From DATFLL01 sp035267785 (GTDB lineage Bacteria > Pseudomonadota > Gammaproteobacteria > DATFLL01): 64,000 bases of DNA. Position 1 is the stretch's first letter. Every line of letters starts with the position of its first letter. The notes beneath the pieces are model-generated. The model saw nothing but the letters and a program-made list of their open reading frames with translations. It was not told the DNA's origin and did not search any database. Below, in pieces: positions 34,415 through 44,062 of the stretch. A program made the translations under genes and the position numbers. Location of the stretch: contig DATFLL010000039.1 of NCBI GenBank assembly GCA_035267785.1, positions 46,124-110,123 on the forward strand. The letters are read 5' to 3'.

Positions 34415-36295
34415 TCAGGCCTCGACCAACATGCGCCCGCGCATCTCCATGTGCAGGGCATGGCAGAACCACGTGCAGTAGTACCAATGCACCCCCGGCT
34501 TGTCGGCCACGAAAGTCACCGAGGAGGTCTGCTGCGGGTCGATCTCCATGTTGACGCCGTGATTGACCACACAGAAGCCGTGGGTGACGTCCTCGACCTG
34601 GTCCAGGTTAGTGATAACGACCGTAACCTCGTCGCCCTTCTTGACCTTGAACTCGGTCAATCCGTAAGTCGGAGCCACCGAGGTCATGTAGACGCGCACC
34701 TTCTTGCCGTCCCGAATGACCTTGTTGTCGCGCTCCAGTACGATGCCGTCCTTCTTGGCCATAGCCACCGTCTCGGCAAAGAAGGGGTCGTCGCGCTTCC
34801 AGATCTTCCTGGTGTGGATCTTGCTGCGGTGGACCAGGATGGCGTCGTGCGGCTCGGCGAACGTCGGGCCGTCGTGCACCAGCACCATCTTCTCGCCGGA
34901 GATGTCGATGAGCTGATCGTTTTCCGGATGCAACGGGCCCACGGGCAGGAAGCGGTCCTTGGAGAATTTCGACAACGACACCAGCCACTTGCCGTCGGCA
35001 TCACGCGTTTCGCCCATGCTGGTATGGTTGTGTCCGGGCTGGTACTGCACGTCCAGTTTCTGGCGAATGTAGTTCACCTTCTCGCCCTTGTAGGCCTTGA
35101 TGGCATCGGCGATGTTCCACTTGCAGATCTGCGAGTCGATGAACAGCGTCGTGTATGCGTTGCCGCGCTTGTCGAAGGCCGTATGCAGGGGGCCGAGGCC
35201 CAGTTCGGGCTCGGCGACCACCGTCCCGCGCGGATCCTTGAACTTGCCGGCGAACCAGTCGTCGATCCTGGAAATCTCGATGACCGTGCAGGTCGGCGAG
35301 AGCTTGCCGTTCGCGACGAAGTATTTGCCGTCGGGCGAAGTGTTCAGGCCGTGCGGACTCTTGGGCACCGGAATGTATAGCGTCAGATCCGAGCCGTGGC
35401 GGCCGTCGACCACGGGGACCTTGGAATCGCCGATAGTCTTGTACTTACCGGCCTTGACCGCGGCCTCGATGCGCGGAATGTTGAACACCACTGCCCAGTC
35501 GCGCTCGTTACGCATCATCTCGGGCAGGGTCACGCCGTTTTCCGAGTTGTAGCAGGTGGAACAGGCATACTTGCCGCTGTAGTCGGCATCCGTGTTGTCA
35601 AGGTTGCCGTCGACCAGAACCTGCCACGCGACCTCCATCTTGTCGCCGTCGATGGCCGTGAACATGGTGTAGTACTTGTTCGGGTCGTCGATATCCCGCC
35701 CGTCGTTGGGATGCGGAATGCGAAATTCCGCATTGCAGAAGACGTAACCCGTGCGCGGCACCTTCTGGACACGAAGTCCGTGAATCGCCGAAACGTTGGG
35801 AATAGTGATGACCTTATCGGTCTTCATGATGTCACAGCGGATACGGGCCACCCTTGAATTGGCCTTGTCGTTGATCCACAGATAGCGGCCGTCGTAACGT
35901 CCGTCCGTCATGCTCATGTGCGGGTGATGGGCGTCGCCATTCAGAGGCGAGTTCTCACCCAGGACGCGCTTGCTCTCGTTGGTCAGCCCCCAACCAGTCG
36001 CACCATCGTGGTTGAACACAGGGATGCGAATGAGCTCTCTCATGGAGGGAACTCCGAGAATACGGATTTCCCCGGACTGACCGCCGCTCCAGAAGCCGTA
36101 GTACTCGTCGAGGTCACCCGGGGCGACGTGGGCCTTCAGGAACTCGCCCTTCTCGCTCGCCTGCGCTGCAGGGATAAACCGCGTCATGCCATAGCCGAGC
36201 CCCGCTCCGGCCGTCCCCGCGATCGCGGTGGCCTTGAGAAAGTCACGCCGCCGAAAGCCGGCCGGATGTTCGCCGTGGTCGTCATTCTTGCCCAT
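34415..36295 (-). CDS. nosZ: Nitrous oxide reductase, clade I, Tat-exported
   Basis: NosZ reduces N2O to N2 in the periplasm. ATG 36295 (behind AGAGGAGTGAG) gives 626 residues with a twin-arginine signal (RRRDFLKATAIAG), marking the denitrifier-type clade I. A seven-bladed propeller with CuZ histidines follows (DAHHPHMSMTDG, HGLNTSPDG, GHNHTSMGE), then a C-terminal cupredoxin with the CuA ligands in THGFC and CTWFCHALHMEM. All visible metal ligands are intact. Its start overlaps the end of nosR by 14 bases. Confidence 0.96.
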   Translation of the reverse strand: MGKNDDHGEHPAGFRRRDFLKATAIAGTAGAGLGYGMTRFIPAAQASEKGEFLKAHVAPGDLDEYYGFWSGGQSGEIRILGVPSMRELIRIPVFNHDGATGWGLTNESKRVLGENSPLNGDAHHPHMSMTDGRYDGRYLWINDKANSRVARIRCDIMKTDKVITIPNVSAIHGLRVQKVPRTGYVFCNAEFRIPHPNDGRDIDDPNKYYTMFTAIDGDKMEVAWQVLVDGNLDNTDADYSGKYACSTCYNSENGVTLPEMMRNERDWAVVFNIPRIEAAVKAGKYKTIGDSKVPVVDGRHGSDLTLYIPVPKSPHGLNTSPDGKYFVANGKLSPTCTVIEISRIDDWFAGKFKDPRGTVVAEPELGLGPLHTAFDKRGNAYTTLFIDSQICKWNIADAIKAYKGEKVNYIRQKLDVQYQPGHNHTSMGETRDADGKWLVSLSKFSKDRFLPVGPLHPENDQLIDISGEKMVLVHDGPTFAEPHDAILVHRSKIHTRKIWKRDDPFFAETVAMAKKDGIVLERDNKVIRDGKKVRVYMTSVAPTYGLTEFKVKKGDEVTVVITNLDQVEDVTHGFCVVNHGVNMEIDPQQTSSVTFVADKPGVHWYYCTWFCHALHMEMRGRMLVEA

Positions 36296-38576
36296 CGTTC
36301 TCACTCCTCTGGTTGGACCGCCCGCGCTCGGGTCGGCCTTCACTTGATTCGTCACGGGACCGAAGCTTGTCGAGCCCGGACTCCGCGCCCAACACCTCTT
36401 CCATCTTACGAACCGATACGCGCGCCACCTGGGCCTTTTCGCGGCGCCGGCGCTTGTCGATCAGCGGCGGACACTTGTGGTCGTCCCAGTACGTCACCTG
36501 ACAATCCAGGCAATAGTGGCATTCATTCGGGTTGATCTCGCCGGTATCGGCGATGGCCTGTATCTCGCATTCGTTGGCGCATATCTGACACGGCTTGCCG
36601 CACTCCTTGCGCCGCTTCAGCCAGTCGAACAGGCGCAGGCGCGCCGGGATCGCCAGCGCGGCGCCCAAGGGGCATACGTACTTGCAATAGAACTTGCAAT
36701 TGAAGGCCGAGACCACGACCAGACCGGCCGCATAGAGGACGAACGGCCATTCGCGCATGAAATGCAGCGTGATGGCCGTCTTAAACGGCTCGACCTCGGC
36801 GTAACGCTCGGCGCCGCTCAGCGATTGAAGCGATATCCCGAACAGGATAAGCAGAATGACGTATTTGATGGCCCACAGCCGCTCGTGCACCAGCGTGGGA
36901 ATACGCCACTGCGGTACCTTGAGCTTGCGCGCGGCCTCGTTGACCAGCTTTTGCAGTGCGCCGAAGGGACATAGCCAGCCGCAGTAGACGCCCCGACCCC
37001 ACAGCAGCAGGGTCACCGCCACGAACGCCCATAGAATGAACATCGTTGGATCGATTAAGAAGGTATCCCAGCTGAACCCATGCATCAGGGCCCCGGTAAA
37101 CGTCAACACGTTCACCACCGAAAGCTGGCCGAGCATATACCAGCCAATCACGACCAGCGTATAGAGAAGAAATCCATTCCTCAGATAGATGATCAATCTG
37201 GGAAAACGGGCCAGCCAGTCCTGGAAGATCATGATAAAGGTCAGGAACAGCAGACCGGCGGACAGGACGACGATCTGAAAGACGCGGTCACGCCAGACGG
37301 TTATCCAGATAGGCTCATCGACTTGCGACGCCACCGGCGTCGGCGCCGGGGTAAAGTACTTTTCCGGCAGCTGATAGTCGCCATTGAAAGAGGTGAACAC
37401 GCTCGTCAGGGCGCCGGTCTGGCGGCGCACCCGTAACTGCAGGCTCCACGGTGCACCCGGATCGAAATGACGCACCGCGCGAATGACGAAGATGCCCATC
37501 TCGTGAAATTTGGGCGTGCCGTCGGTATAGAGGTCGGCCAGGCGAAAATAATCGAGGTCGTGGAAGGTGATGGTATTGTCGCCCTGCACGATCTGAACGC
37601 GATCGAAGATGCCCCCGCGCACATAAGCCGAACCCTTGAAGGAGTATTCGCCGTTGCCGAGGATCACCACCGCCTGATCGCCCTTATTGAGCTGCGACAT
37701 CAACCAGTTGTATTGACTCTCGCCGAGCAGATTGCGCCCGATGGTCGGTGGATTGAGCAGTCCGTAGTAGAGGTCCACGAACGTATCGCAGGGGACGCCG
37801 GGAGCGGCGCCGGTACACCCGCCCTCGGTGTGCTCAGTGCTGCCCAGCCCCTCCGCCGCCGTGCCCTTGAAGGCCTCTTCGACCTGCGCATAGCTCAAAC
37901 GCATTCGACGCAGCGATCCGTCGCCGGTCAGCTGCTTCCAGTCGGCCTTCTGGAACAGGTCGGTCTTGATGGTCGCCGGCTCACGCAGCGCCACCGCGCT
38001 TTCCTTGATGAGGCCGCGCGCCACCGCCACTTCGCGAGCCGCGCGCAGGATCGTCTGGTTGACGACCATCACCGTTACTGTCGCGCCGCTGATGGCGTCG
38101 ATATTCGTGAAACCCTTCTCCTTGCCCGCCCCGACCTTGATGCGCTCCTGTACCGACTTGCCCTTGTACTGGCCGATGAACTTGTCCAGCGCCGACTCCG
38201 GGATGCCGACCAGCAGGATTGGCTCGTGGTGCTCCAGGACCTGGGTGCCAGTGATATGCCCCTTGAGGTCCATACCGACCAGCAGATTGACGGGCTTACC
38301 CGAATAGGCGGGAATGGGCTCGATGGGCTTCGTGGTGAACACGTAGCCGACGACTTTGTCGTCGCGATATACCGCGGCGGCCGGCGGCGAGCCCTCGATT
38401 GGACCGAACCGGGTCGCCTGGGGAAAGAAGCTGGCCACGGCCGGATAACGCTTCAGCACATCCTCTTGCCCGGCGGCGCTCGCCCAGGCGGACCAGCCGA
38501 ACAGTGACACCAGCAACACCGCGAGCCATAACCGGCGGCGGATAGCCCCTGTGGCAAGTTTCGAATGTAATCCCAT
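36282..38576 (-). CDS. nosR: NosR, membrane flavo-iron-sulfur electron donor/regulator of N2O reduction
   Basis: The 764-residue protein starts with a signal segment, then a periplasmic FMN-binding domain with the covalent flavin motif SGATVT near residue 165. Membrane helices follow, with CGWLCPFGALQ and CKYVCPLGAA (NapH-like polyferredoxin cysteine-proline motifs), then two cytoplasmic 4Fe-4S clusters (CGKPCQICANEC, CHYCLDCQ). NosR passes quinol electrons toward NosZ and supports nos expression. It is first in nosRZDFYL and is preceded by two FNR-type sites. Confidence 0.95.
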   Translation of the reverse strand: MGLHSKLATGAIRRRLWLAVLLVSLFGWSAWASAAGQEDVLKRYPAVASFFPQATRFGPIEGSPPAAAVYRDDKVVGYVFTTKPIEPIPAYSGKPVNLLVGMDLKGHITGTQVLEHHEPILLVGIPESALDKFIGQYKGKSVQERIKVGAGKEKGFTNIDAISGATVTVMVVNQTILRAAREVAVARGLIKESAVALREPATIKTDLFQKADWKQLTGDGSLRRMRLSYAQVEEAFKGTAAEGLGSTEHTEGGCTGAAPGVPCDTFVDLYYGLLNPPTIGRNLLGESQYNWLMSQLNKGDQAVVILGNGEYSFKGSAYVRGGIFDRVQIVQGDNTITFHDLDYFRLADLYTDGTPKFHEMGIFVIRAVRHFDPGAPWSLQLRVRRQTGALTSVFTSFNGDYQLPEKYFTPAPTPVASQVDEPIWITVWRDRVFQIVVLSAGLLFLTFIMIFQDWLARFPRLIIYLRNGFLLYTLVVIGWYMLGQLSVVNVLTFTGALMHGFSWDTFLIDPTMFILWAFVAVTLLLWGRGVYCGWLCPFGALQKLVNEAARKLKVPQWRIPTLVHERLWAIKYVILLILFGISLQSLSGAERYAEVEPFKTAITLHFMREWPFVLYAAGLVVVSAFNCKFYCKYVCPLGAALAIPARLRLFDWLKRRKECGKPCQICANECEIQAIADTGEINPNECHYCLDCQVTYWDDHKCPPLIDKRRRREKAQVARVSVRKMEEVLGAESGLDKLRSRDESSEGRPERGRSNQRSENDGQE

Positions 38577-38653
38577 GAACTCTCCCGGCCGCAGCCGCCA
38601 CTCAAGTGGCCGCCTTGTCTATAAGAAGTACCGAATATTCCTCTTTCGAGACG

Positions 38654-38659
38654 ATAATC
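38654..38659 (-). promoter_or_regulatory. Predicted -10 element of the nosR promoter
   Basis: GATTAT on the minus strand lies 32 bases from the centre of the proximal FNR-type box, the geometry of a class II activated promoter (box near -41.5). A transcript would start near 38647, about 70 bases before the nosR ATG. Confidence 0.5.
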
Positions 38660-38681
38660 CGCCAGTGCACCTATCGAGACC

Positions 38682-38695
38682 TTGATGCAGGTCAA
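38682..38695 (-). promoter_or_regulatory. FNR/DNR-type box, proximal, nosR promoter
   Basis: TTGATGCAGGTCAA fits TTGAT-N4-ATCAA at nine of ten positions. It is placed at about -41.5 relative to the predicted nosR start, so an FNR or NO-responsive DNR/NnrR regulator would activate here under low oxygen. Confidence 0.75.
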
Positions 38696-38722
38696 GCGCC
38701 CATAAACACCGAGTGGGATCTA

Positions 38723-38736
38723 TTGACCGGGATCAA
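38723..38736 (-). promoter_or_regulatory. FNR/DNR-type box, distal, nosR promoter
   Basis: TTGACCGGGATCAA fits the FNR consensus at nine of ten fixed positions and, with its flanks, forms ATTGACCGGGATCAAT. Its centre is 41 bases upstream of the proximal box. Two sites suggest dual FNR/DNR control or upstream repression. Confidence 0.7.
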
Positions 38737-39250
38737 TAGTTGACTCAAAAACACATGAATTCGATTGATTTGAAGGGGTACGGATGCCCCAGGGATGGCT
38801 CCCGACGTTATCCGGGGGCAGTCCTTTCATCGCCGCGTCCCGATAATGTGCGACCATGGTTTCTGCCTGTGCCGGTTCCAGTACCGGTGCGGCCCGTCAC
38901 GCCGCACAGGCCTTGGCATCGGCACCGGGCGCGGCGGTGGCGTGGCAGCGGCATACAGGGGGCGGGCCACGTGACCTGCTGATGGCCGGGGCTGTCAAAA
39001 TTCGCGGCAGACGATCTGAGTTGAGGTGGCGACTACGTTGATGCAGGGAAGATCCACCTCGGAACTCACCGGGATTCGCGAGCCTTCGGCCGCCCGTGAC
39101 GCCTTGAGCCGTCTCGGTCAAATGCCGGTCATGCTAGGAGCGAGTCGTGACAGGACGACGTGCAAGGATGACTGGTGTCGCGAGGGCAAAGGACGTCCGA
39201 AGCGACCGCCCCGGTGTGAGGAGCCCTTCTCAGCAGTTTTCAATAGCCGG
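38737..39250. other. Intergenic region between nosR promoter and rssA-like gene
   Basis: About 510 bases lie beyond the nosR FNR boxes and before the end of the rssA-like gene. The frames present are short, have no recognisable domain and lack ribosome binding sites. I see no tRNA, clear terminator or insertion-element end. Confidence 0.4.
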
Positions 39251-40192
39251 TCAGGACAAGGCGTCGCGAATGGCCGGCAGCATGCGCTCGACGACCTCCC
39301 GGCCCTCATCGATGGCCTCGCCGGCGCGGTGAAACTCCAGCAGTTCGATATGCGCCAGATGCGGCGTCAGCACGACGTCCGGCGGATCGCCGGCCATGCG
39401 GCTGCGCGTGATTCGCACCTGCATGATGTTGATCGCCCCGGCCACGACGTCAAACAGCCCCGGTGCGCCGGCAGCCCGCGGCTCCTCCTCTTCCCACAGC
39501 TGGCTCAACAGCGCTCCGGCCCTTTCCTTCAGGCCGTTCAGTGCATTGACCCATGCATTGTCGGCGGCGATCTCCTCGGGGGCCTTCGGCGCCGTCCTTT
39601 TCAGCTTCTGCTTTGAGCGCGGTCGATTACGCTTGCCCAGGATATCGCCGTTGAGGTTGACCGCGATGACCACGTCAGCCCCCAGCGCCCGACAGACGGA
39701 GACCGGGACGGGATTGACCAAGCCCCCGTCGACCAGCCACGTTTTGCCGTCGTGCACCGGCGTGAACAGCCCGGGCAAGGCGTAAGAGGCGCGCACTGCG
39801 TCGAGCACGTCGCCGCGCTGGAGCCAGACCTCCCGGCCGGTTTCCAGCTCCGTGGCCACACAGGCGAAGGGGCGCTGCAGATTCTCTATACGGCCGGGGT
39901 CGATGTGTCCGCGAAAGAAATTCATCAGCCGTTCGCCCTCGATGAAGCCGCCGCCGGCGAGGGTGAAGTCGAGGTAACGCATCACGTCGCGGCGGGTCAG
40001 GCCGCGCAGCCAGTTCTCCAGCGTGTCGAGCTCGTTGCCGACGTAGGCCGCCCCGACCAGGGCCCCGATGGAGGTACCCGCGACCACGTCCGGCACAATG
40101 CCCTCGGCCTCCAGGGCGCGGATCACGCCGATATGCGCCCATCCGCGGGCCGAGCCGCTGCCCAATGCCAGTCCCACTCGCCAGGATGTCAC
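39251..40192 (-). CDS. rssA: Patatin-like serine phospholipase, RssA type
   Basis: The protein of about 313 residues carries the patatin oxyanion motif GSGSARGWAHIGV, the nucleophile elbow GTSIG (Ser in GTSIGALVG) and the catalytic Asp in VDGGLVNP. RssA-type proteins hydrolyse acyl esters and are conserved in proteobacteria with poorly known roles. GTG 40192 is preferred: GGAAAGGTAGAG precedes it, and it matches the short N-terminus of the family. The frame remains open to 40246. It stands alone and is divergent from the small gene at 40364. Confidence 0.83.
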   Translation of the reverse strand: MTSWRVGLALGSGSARGWAHIGVIRALEAEGIVPDVVAGTSIGALVGAAYVGNELDTLENWLRGLTRRDVMRYLDFTLAGGGFIEGERLMNFFRGHIDPGRIENLQRPFACVATELETGREVWLQRGDVLDAVRASYALPGLFTPVHDGKTWLVDGGLVNPVPVSVCRALGADVVIAVNLNGDILGKRNRPRSKQKLKRTAPKAPEEIAADNAWVNALNGLKERAGALLSQLWEEEEPRAAGAPGLFDVVAGAINIMQVRITRSRMAGDPPDVVLTPHLAHIELLEFHRAGEAIDEGREVVERMLPAIRDALS

Positions 40193-40363
40193 GTCTGCTC
40201 TACCTTTCCCGTCGAAAGCGGCTATCGAGGCACCGCGATAAGACATTCGGTGCGTGTGGATGTTATCTCGCGCAGTGCGACTATGCTTATCGGTAACAAC
40301 GACGACAGCGGCCGCGGTCCGTTCGCCGGCCGTCCACTCGAGACCATTCCACAGGAGATTACC

Positions 40364-40768
40364 ATGTTTGCCATGTTACCCGATGCGATCCTCCATGAAC
40401 GCGAAGCCATGCTCGGGCGCGGCATCGAGACGCTCCAAAACGAGGGTTACCAGGTCGATGGCGCCCACGACCTCAGCGGCCTGCCGGATACCGAAGAGGT
40501 GCTGGTCCATGTCCTCAACGTCCATGTGCGGCCCGATATCCAGGCCCACCGCGGCGACGACGGTCCGCTGAATGCCTTCGTCGAAGTCAGCACCGCCTTG
40601 ACCCACGACGACTGCGCCCGGCGCTGGCAGGCGTTGGCGGCGTGGTGTGCCGAGCGCGGGGCCGAAATGCAGGTGTTCGTCCATCCCGAGGACGAGTCCC
40701 ACGCCCGGCGCCTGGCGGCCGAATGGCACCTGGACCCCGAGATTGTCCGCGCGCTGCCCCGCCACTAA
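40364..40768 (+). CDS. Small acidic cytoplasmic protein of unknown function
   Basis: ATG 40364 follows ACAGGAGATT, giving 134 residues, acidic, without signal peptide or membrane helix. The sequence has an alternating alpha/beta look: helical MLPDAILHEREAMLGRGIETL, a beta strand VLVHVLNVHVRP, and a C-terminal helix. I do not recognise a family. It is divergent from rssA and ends about 60 bases before a strong hairpin. The codon use matches its neighbours, so it is probably real. Confidence 0.65.
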   Translation: MFAMLPDAILHEREAMLGRGIETLQNEGYQVDGAHDLSGLPDTEEVLVHVLNVHVRPDIQAHRGDDGPLNAFVEVSTALTHDDCARRWQALAAWCAERGAEMQVFVHPEDESHARRLAAEWHLDPEIVRALPRH

Positions 40769-40829
40769 ACGCCAATTTTAACTTTAAGAAACGCCAATAA
40801 TCTATTGAAATGATTATGTTATCGAATTT

Positions 40830-40859
40830 TCGGCAGCCGGCCTCAGCGCCGGCTGCCGA
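40830..40859. terminator. Perfect hairpin between convergent genes, possible bidirectional terminator
   Basis: CGGCAGCCGGC (40831-40841) pairs exactly with GCCGGCTGCCG (40848-40858) around a six-base loop; a flanking T/A pair extends it to 40830-40859. It lies between the convergent ends of the small gene and the MipA-like gene. No long T-run follows on either strand, so it would be a weak or factor-assisted terminator. Confidence 0.5.
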
Positions 40860-40879
40860 GCCTCGTTAATGGGCCCGCC

Positions 40880-42163
40880 TCACCAGTGGTATTGAAGGTA
40901 GATCTGCGGGTAGTTGCTGCCGCCGCGGATGCGCCCGAATGCCGAGGACGTCTGGTAGATGCCGGAGCGGTGGTGAATACCGATGCCGAACCACAGGTCT
41001 TTGAGCGATGTCGCTCCGGTCAGGTCTCCCACGTTCACGTCGGCCGACAGGTCCAGATAGTTCAGCAACTTGCTCGGATACTCCCCCTTGCTCTCGCGCG
41101 TAACGGCTTCGACGTACAGAACCTGCGTGGTGTAGGACAGACCCTCGGCCGCGCCCAGTCGCACCCGCACCGGCCACTGGAACGTGTAGTAGACCTTGAA
41201 GGCCGCCACGAGCTCGGGGAACGGCTCCTGCACATCCGAGCGATGGTGATAGACGATGCCGGGCGTGAAGTACACGGCCAACGGCAGCCCCATCAGCGTG
41301 TCGGACACCGGGATGCCATAGAAGACCGAGGTCAATTGGTTGTTTTCCGGGTCCCGCACGAAGGTGCCGGACAGCAGCGTCGGAAGATCGGACTCACTCG
41401 CCCAGCCGTATGCGAGACGCACATAGGGCTTGGCCTTGAGGCGGGGCGCCGGCTCGGCCCGCCGGTCGGCGAAGAAGCCGAACCCGAGCATCACCTCGCT
41501 GGGGAACTGGCGGCGAATCACCGCGGTGTCGGCCGTGCGATCGTCCAGAGCGGTGATCTTTGCCTGACCAATGAGATAGAGATTGCGGCTGACGTGGTAA
41601 CGCGCCTCGGCACCCAGGCTGACGTCGAAGGCACTGCCTGGCTGCGCGACATCCAGACCGTAGTAGTGATTGTTGAACGAGGCGTTCTTCCAGCGCAGCC
41701 CGGCCGATGGCCGTAACTCCCAGTCACCGGATTGCCAGCGATAAGTGGCCTTGAGATTGGCGTGCGTGCGTCCGTGTCCGTCACTGAGCAACTCGAGGTC
41801 GGTGCTGAAGCGGGGGCCGAACCAATGGCGCATCTGCGCGCCCGTATCGAAGGCGTTGCCGCGAATCCGTTGTTGGAGGTCCGCGGGTATGTCGAAGAAC
41901 CGATACCTGCCGATGGCGTTGAGCCGAATGTCACCGCCGTCCCAGACCGAATAGCCGACGGTCAACCCACGCACGAACAACCGGCCCCGCTCGTAATAGA
42001 GCAGAGGAATGAGGTCGTTTACGCGGTTGGTTTCGGCATCGTAAGGGATGTCCGCCGAGCGCAGGCCCAACGCAAGGCCCCACGTCTTCGGTGGGGGCCT
42101 CTCGGCCCGTGCGGCGCCCATCGCCACAAACGCTGCCAGCGCAATGCAATATTGAAGCCGCAT
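40880..42163 (-). CDS. MipA/OmpV-family outer membrane protein
   Basis: The 427-residue protein has a signal peptide (MGAARA, cleavage about residue 20) and a long series of amphipathic beta strands ending in a C-terminal aromatic residue (QIYLQYHW), typical of an outer membrane barrel. The layout GLALGLRSADIPYDAETN and GIGIHHRSGIYQTSSAFGR fits the MipA/OmpV family; E. coli MipA scaffolds murein synthases, while other members are porin-like. The central part is longer than in MipA (about 250 residues), so function may differ. Confidence 0.72.
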   Translation of the reverse strand: MRLQYCIALAAFVAMGAARAERPPPKTWGLALGLRSADIPYDAETNRVNDLIPLLYYERGRLFVRGLTVGYSVWDGGDIRLNAIGRYRFFDIPADLQQRIRGNAFDTGAQMRHWFGPRFSTDLELLSDGHGRTHANLKATYRWQSGDWELRPSAGLRWKNASFNNHYYGLDVAQPGSAFDVSLGAEARYHVSRNLYLIGQAKITALDDRTADTAVIRRQFPSEVMLGFGFFADRRAEPAPRLKAKPYVRLAYGWASESDLPTLLSGTFVRDPENNQLTSVFYGIPVSDTLMGLPLAVYFTPGIVYHHRSDVQEPFPELVAAFKVYYTFQWPVRVRLGAAEGLSYTTQVLYVEAVTRESKGEYPSKLLNYLDLSADVNVGDLTGATSLKDLWFGIGIHHRSGIYQTSSAFGRIRGGSNYPQIYLQYHW

Positions 42164-42366
42164 GCCCTGCCCCGTCGGAAACTGGCTCCAGTGTATGTCT
42201 CCAGCCTATCCGCGCAAAGCGTTGGCTGACAGGCAATCGTCGCCGCGACGACAGTCCTTTGGGCGGGCCGGCGGTGTCCCTCGGAATCGGATGGCTATAG
42301 ACACAGAGCATCTGGGCTATCCTTGGGATGATATCGATGGCCAAGCCGCTTGGCCGCGGAGGCATC

Positions 42367-43224
42367 ATGGGCCGACTGTCGAATTGGGGCGAGGCATTGA
42401 GCGACTGGTTCGGGCACCTGGCCGATCAGGTCGCCGGCTATCTACCCAATTTGCTGGGCGCCATCGCGATCCTCCTTGGCGGGTGGATACTGGCGAAATT
42501 GCTCCGCGGTCTCACGCTGCGGCTGGCGGGATCGCTCGATCGCTTATTCGAGCGCATGGGACGAGTACGAGGCGTACACCGTGTTGCCTTTACGAGGGTC
42601 TCGGCGGGCATGTTGGGCGGCGTCGTCTTCTGGCTGACTATCCTGATTTTTTTGACCGCCGCGACCCAGGTGCTGGGCCTCGCCGCCTTCACCGACGGTC
42701 TACAGCGCGTGCTCGCCTATCTGCCGACGCTGTTGGCCGGCGGTTTGATCATCCTGGCCGGATTCCTGCTCAGCGCACTGGCGCGCGATCTCCTGGTCAG
42801 TGCGACACCCACGCGTTTTCAAGAACGTGCATTACTTGGGCGCATTGTCCAGATTACCGTTATCGTCACGGCGGTGGTGATAGGCGCCGACCAGGCCGGA
42901 ATCGACGTCACCTTCGTGGTCGTGCTCGCCGCGATACTGGTGGCGACGGTGGCCGGCGCACTCGCCGTCGCCGTCAGTCTGGGGGCGCGAAGCTACGTTG
43001 CCAATTTGATCGGCTCGCATTACCTGCGCCGTACCTACCGTCCCGGCCAACGGCTGAGCGTTGCCGGTTTCGAGGGTCGGCTCCTTGAGCTCTCGGCCAC
43101 CAGTTTGGTGCTGGAGACCCGTGATGGCCGGGTCGCGATTCCCTCCAAGGTCTTCAACGACGAGGCTATCGTGTTGCGAATCGGCGATGACCCCGAGGAC
43201 ACGGACGGTGAGTCAGACGAGTAG
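42367..43224 (+). CDS. Small-conductance mechanosensitive-channel-like membrane protein
   Basis: The protein of 285 residues has an N-terminal amphipathic helix pair, about four membrane helices, and a short MscS-type beta domain (YRPGQRLSVAGFEGRLLELSATSLVLETRDG) that sets ion channel architecture. ATG 42367 follows GGAGG at four bases; ATGs at 42328 and 42340 are alternatives. Its end overlaps the MgtE-like gene at 43208, so it probably belongs to an operon with the two MgtE genes, linking osmotic or ionic response with Mg transport. Confidence 0.8.
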   Translation: MGRLSNWGEALSDWFGHLADQVAGYLPNLLGAIAILLGGWILAKLLRGLTLRLAGSLDRLFERMGRVRGVHRVAFTRVSAGMLGGVVFWLTILIFLTAATQVLGLAAFTDGLQRVLAYLPTLLAGGLIILAGFLLSALARDLLVSATPTRFQERALLGRIVQITVIVTAVVIGADQAGIDVTFVVVLAAILVATVAGALAVAVSLGARSYVANLIGSHYLRRTYRPGQRLSVAGFEGRLLELSATSLVLETRDGRVAIPSKVFNDEAIVLRIGDDPEDTDGESDE

Positions 43225-44062
43225 ACTTACCCTCGCCTATCTGGCATCGCATCCGGCCGACGCCGCGCGTGTGCTCGACACACTCGACGCCGAAGATGCC
43301 GGGCTGTTTCTGGCCTCCGTGCCTTCGCGCATCGCCGGGCCGGTCATGGCGCAGATGCTTCCCTATCGCGCCGCGCGCTGTCTTGCGGCCGCGAGTGGGG
43401 AGGCACAGGCGAACCTGGTGGGGCGGCTCGGCGTACAACACGCCAGCGCCGTCCTTCGCCATCTCGAGCGTACAGAACGCGATCGCCTGCTGGAACGCCT
43501 CTCCACCGCCCGCGCCGTCACGCTGCGCTTGCTGATCGGCTACCCCGAGAATACCGTCGGTGCCTGGGTCGACCCCGAGGTGACACTCCTGTCGCAAGGC
43601 TTGCTCGTCGATGAGGCGTTGAAACAAGTGCAGCGCGCCGAAACCGAACCGGGGGAACGTCTATACGTTGTCGGGAAGGACCGTCGTCTGCTGGGCACGG
43701 TGCGTCTAGCGCGCATGTTGCGCAGCGCCGCAAAGGAACCCTTGGCGAACATCATGGACAGTCCACCGGACACGCTCTCCGCCCAGACCTCGGTTGCAGA
43801 GGTGCGTCGACACGGCGCGTGGACCCGGCATGACAGCCTTCCCGTCGTGGAAGGCGGCAAGCGGTTTGTCGGCGTGCTGCATCACTCGAGCCTGCGTCGC
43901 GCGACGGACGGTCTCCTCGAGAGCCACGCCGCCGGATATGCCGATGATACCTTGGCCAGTGCCGCCTCCTTGTACTGGCAGGCCTTTTCCGGGTTGATAG
44001 GGTTCTCGGTGTCCCTGCTGCCGGTGCCGTCGGGCAACATCCCCGACGGGGAGAAATCATGA
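43208..44062 (+). CDS. Soluble MgtE-N/CBS protein without transport domain
   Basis: The product from GTG 43208 is 284 residues. The N-terminal part (about 1-110) is the helical MgtE intracellular repeat (SHPADAARVLDTLDAEDAG, LPYRAARCLAAAS), and the middle (about 115-250) is a CBS pair (GAWVDPEVTLLSQGLLVDEA, LPVVEGGKRFVGVLHH). The membrane domain of MgtE is absent: the protein ends with only one weak hydrophobic stretch near residue 265. It overlaps the MscS-like gene by 17 bases and the full MgtE by ATGA. It may act as a regulatory partner of MgtE; a truncated duplicate is the alternative. Confidence 0.78.
   Translation: MSQTSRLTLAYLASHPADAARVLDTLDAEDAGLFLASVPSRIAGPVMAQMLPYRAARCLAAASGEAQANLVGRLGVQHASAVLRHLERTERDRLLERLSTARAVTLRLLIGYPENTVGAWVDPEVTLLSQGLLVDEALKQVQRAETEPGERLYVVGKDRRLLGTVRLARMLRSAAKEPLANIMDSPPDTLSAQTSVAEVRRHGAWTRHDSLPVVEGGKRFVGVLHHSSLRRATDGLLESHAAGYADDTLASAASLYWQAFSGLIGFSVSLLPVPSGNIPDGEKS

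Noticed and set aside
38737..39250. Possible retroelement or group II intron fragment in the region after the nosR promoter
   Set aside because: No domain V-like sequence, reverse transcriptase frame or intron boundary could be identified.
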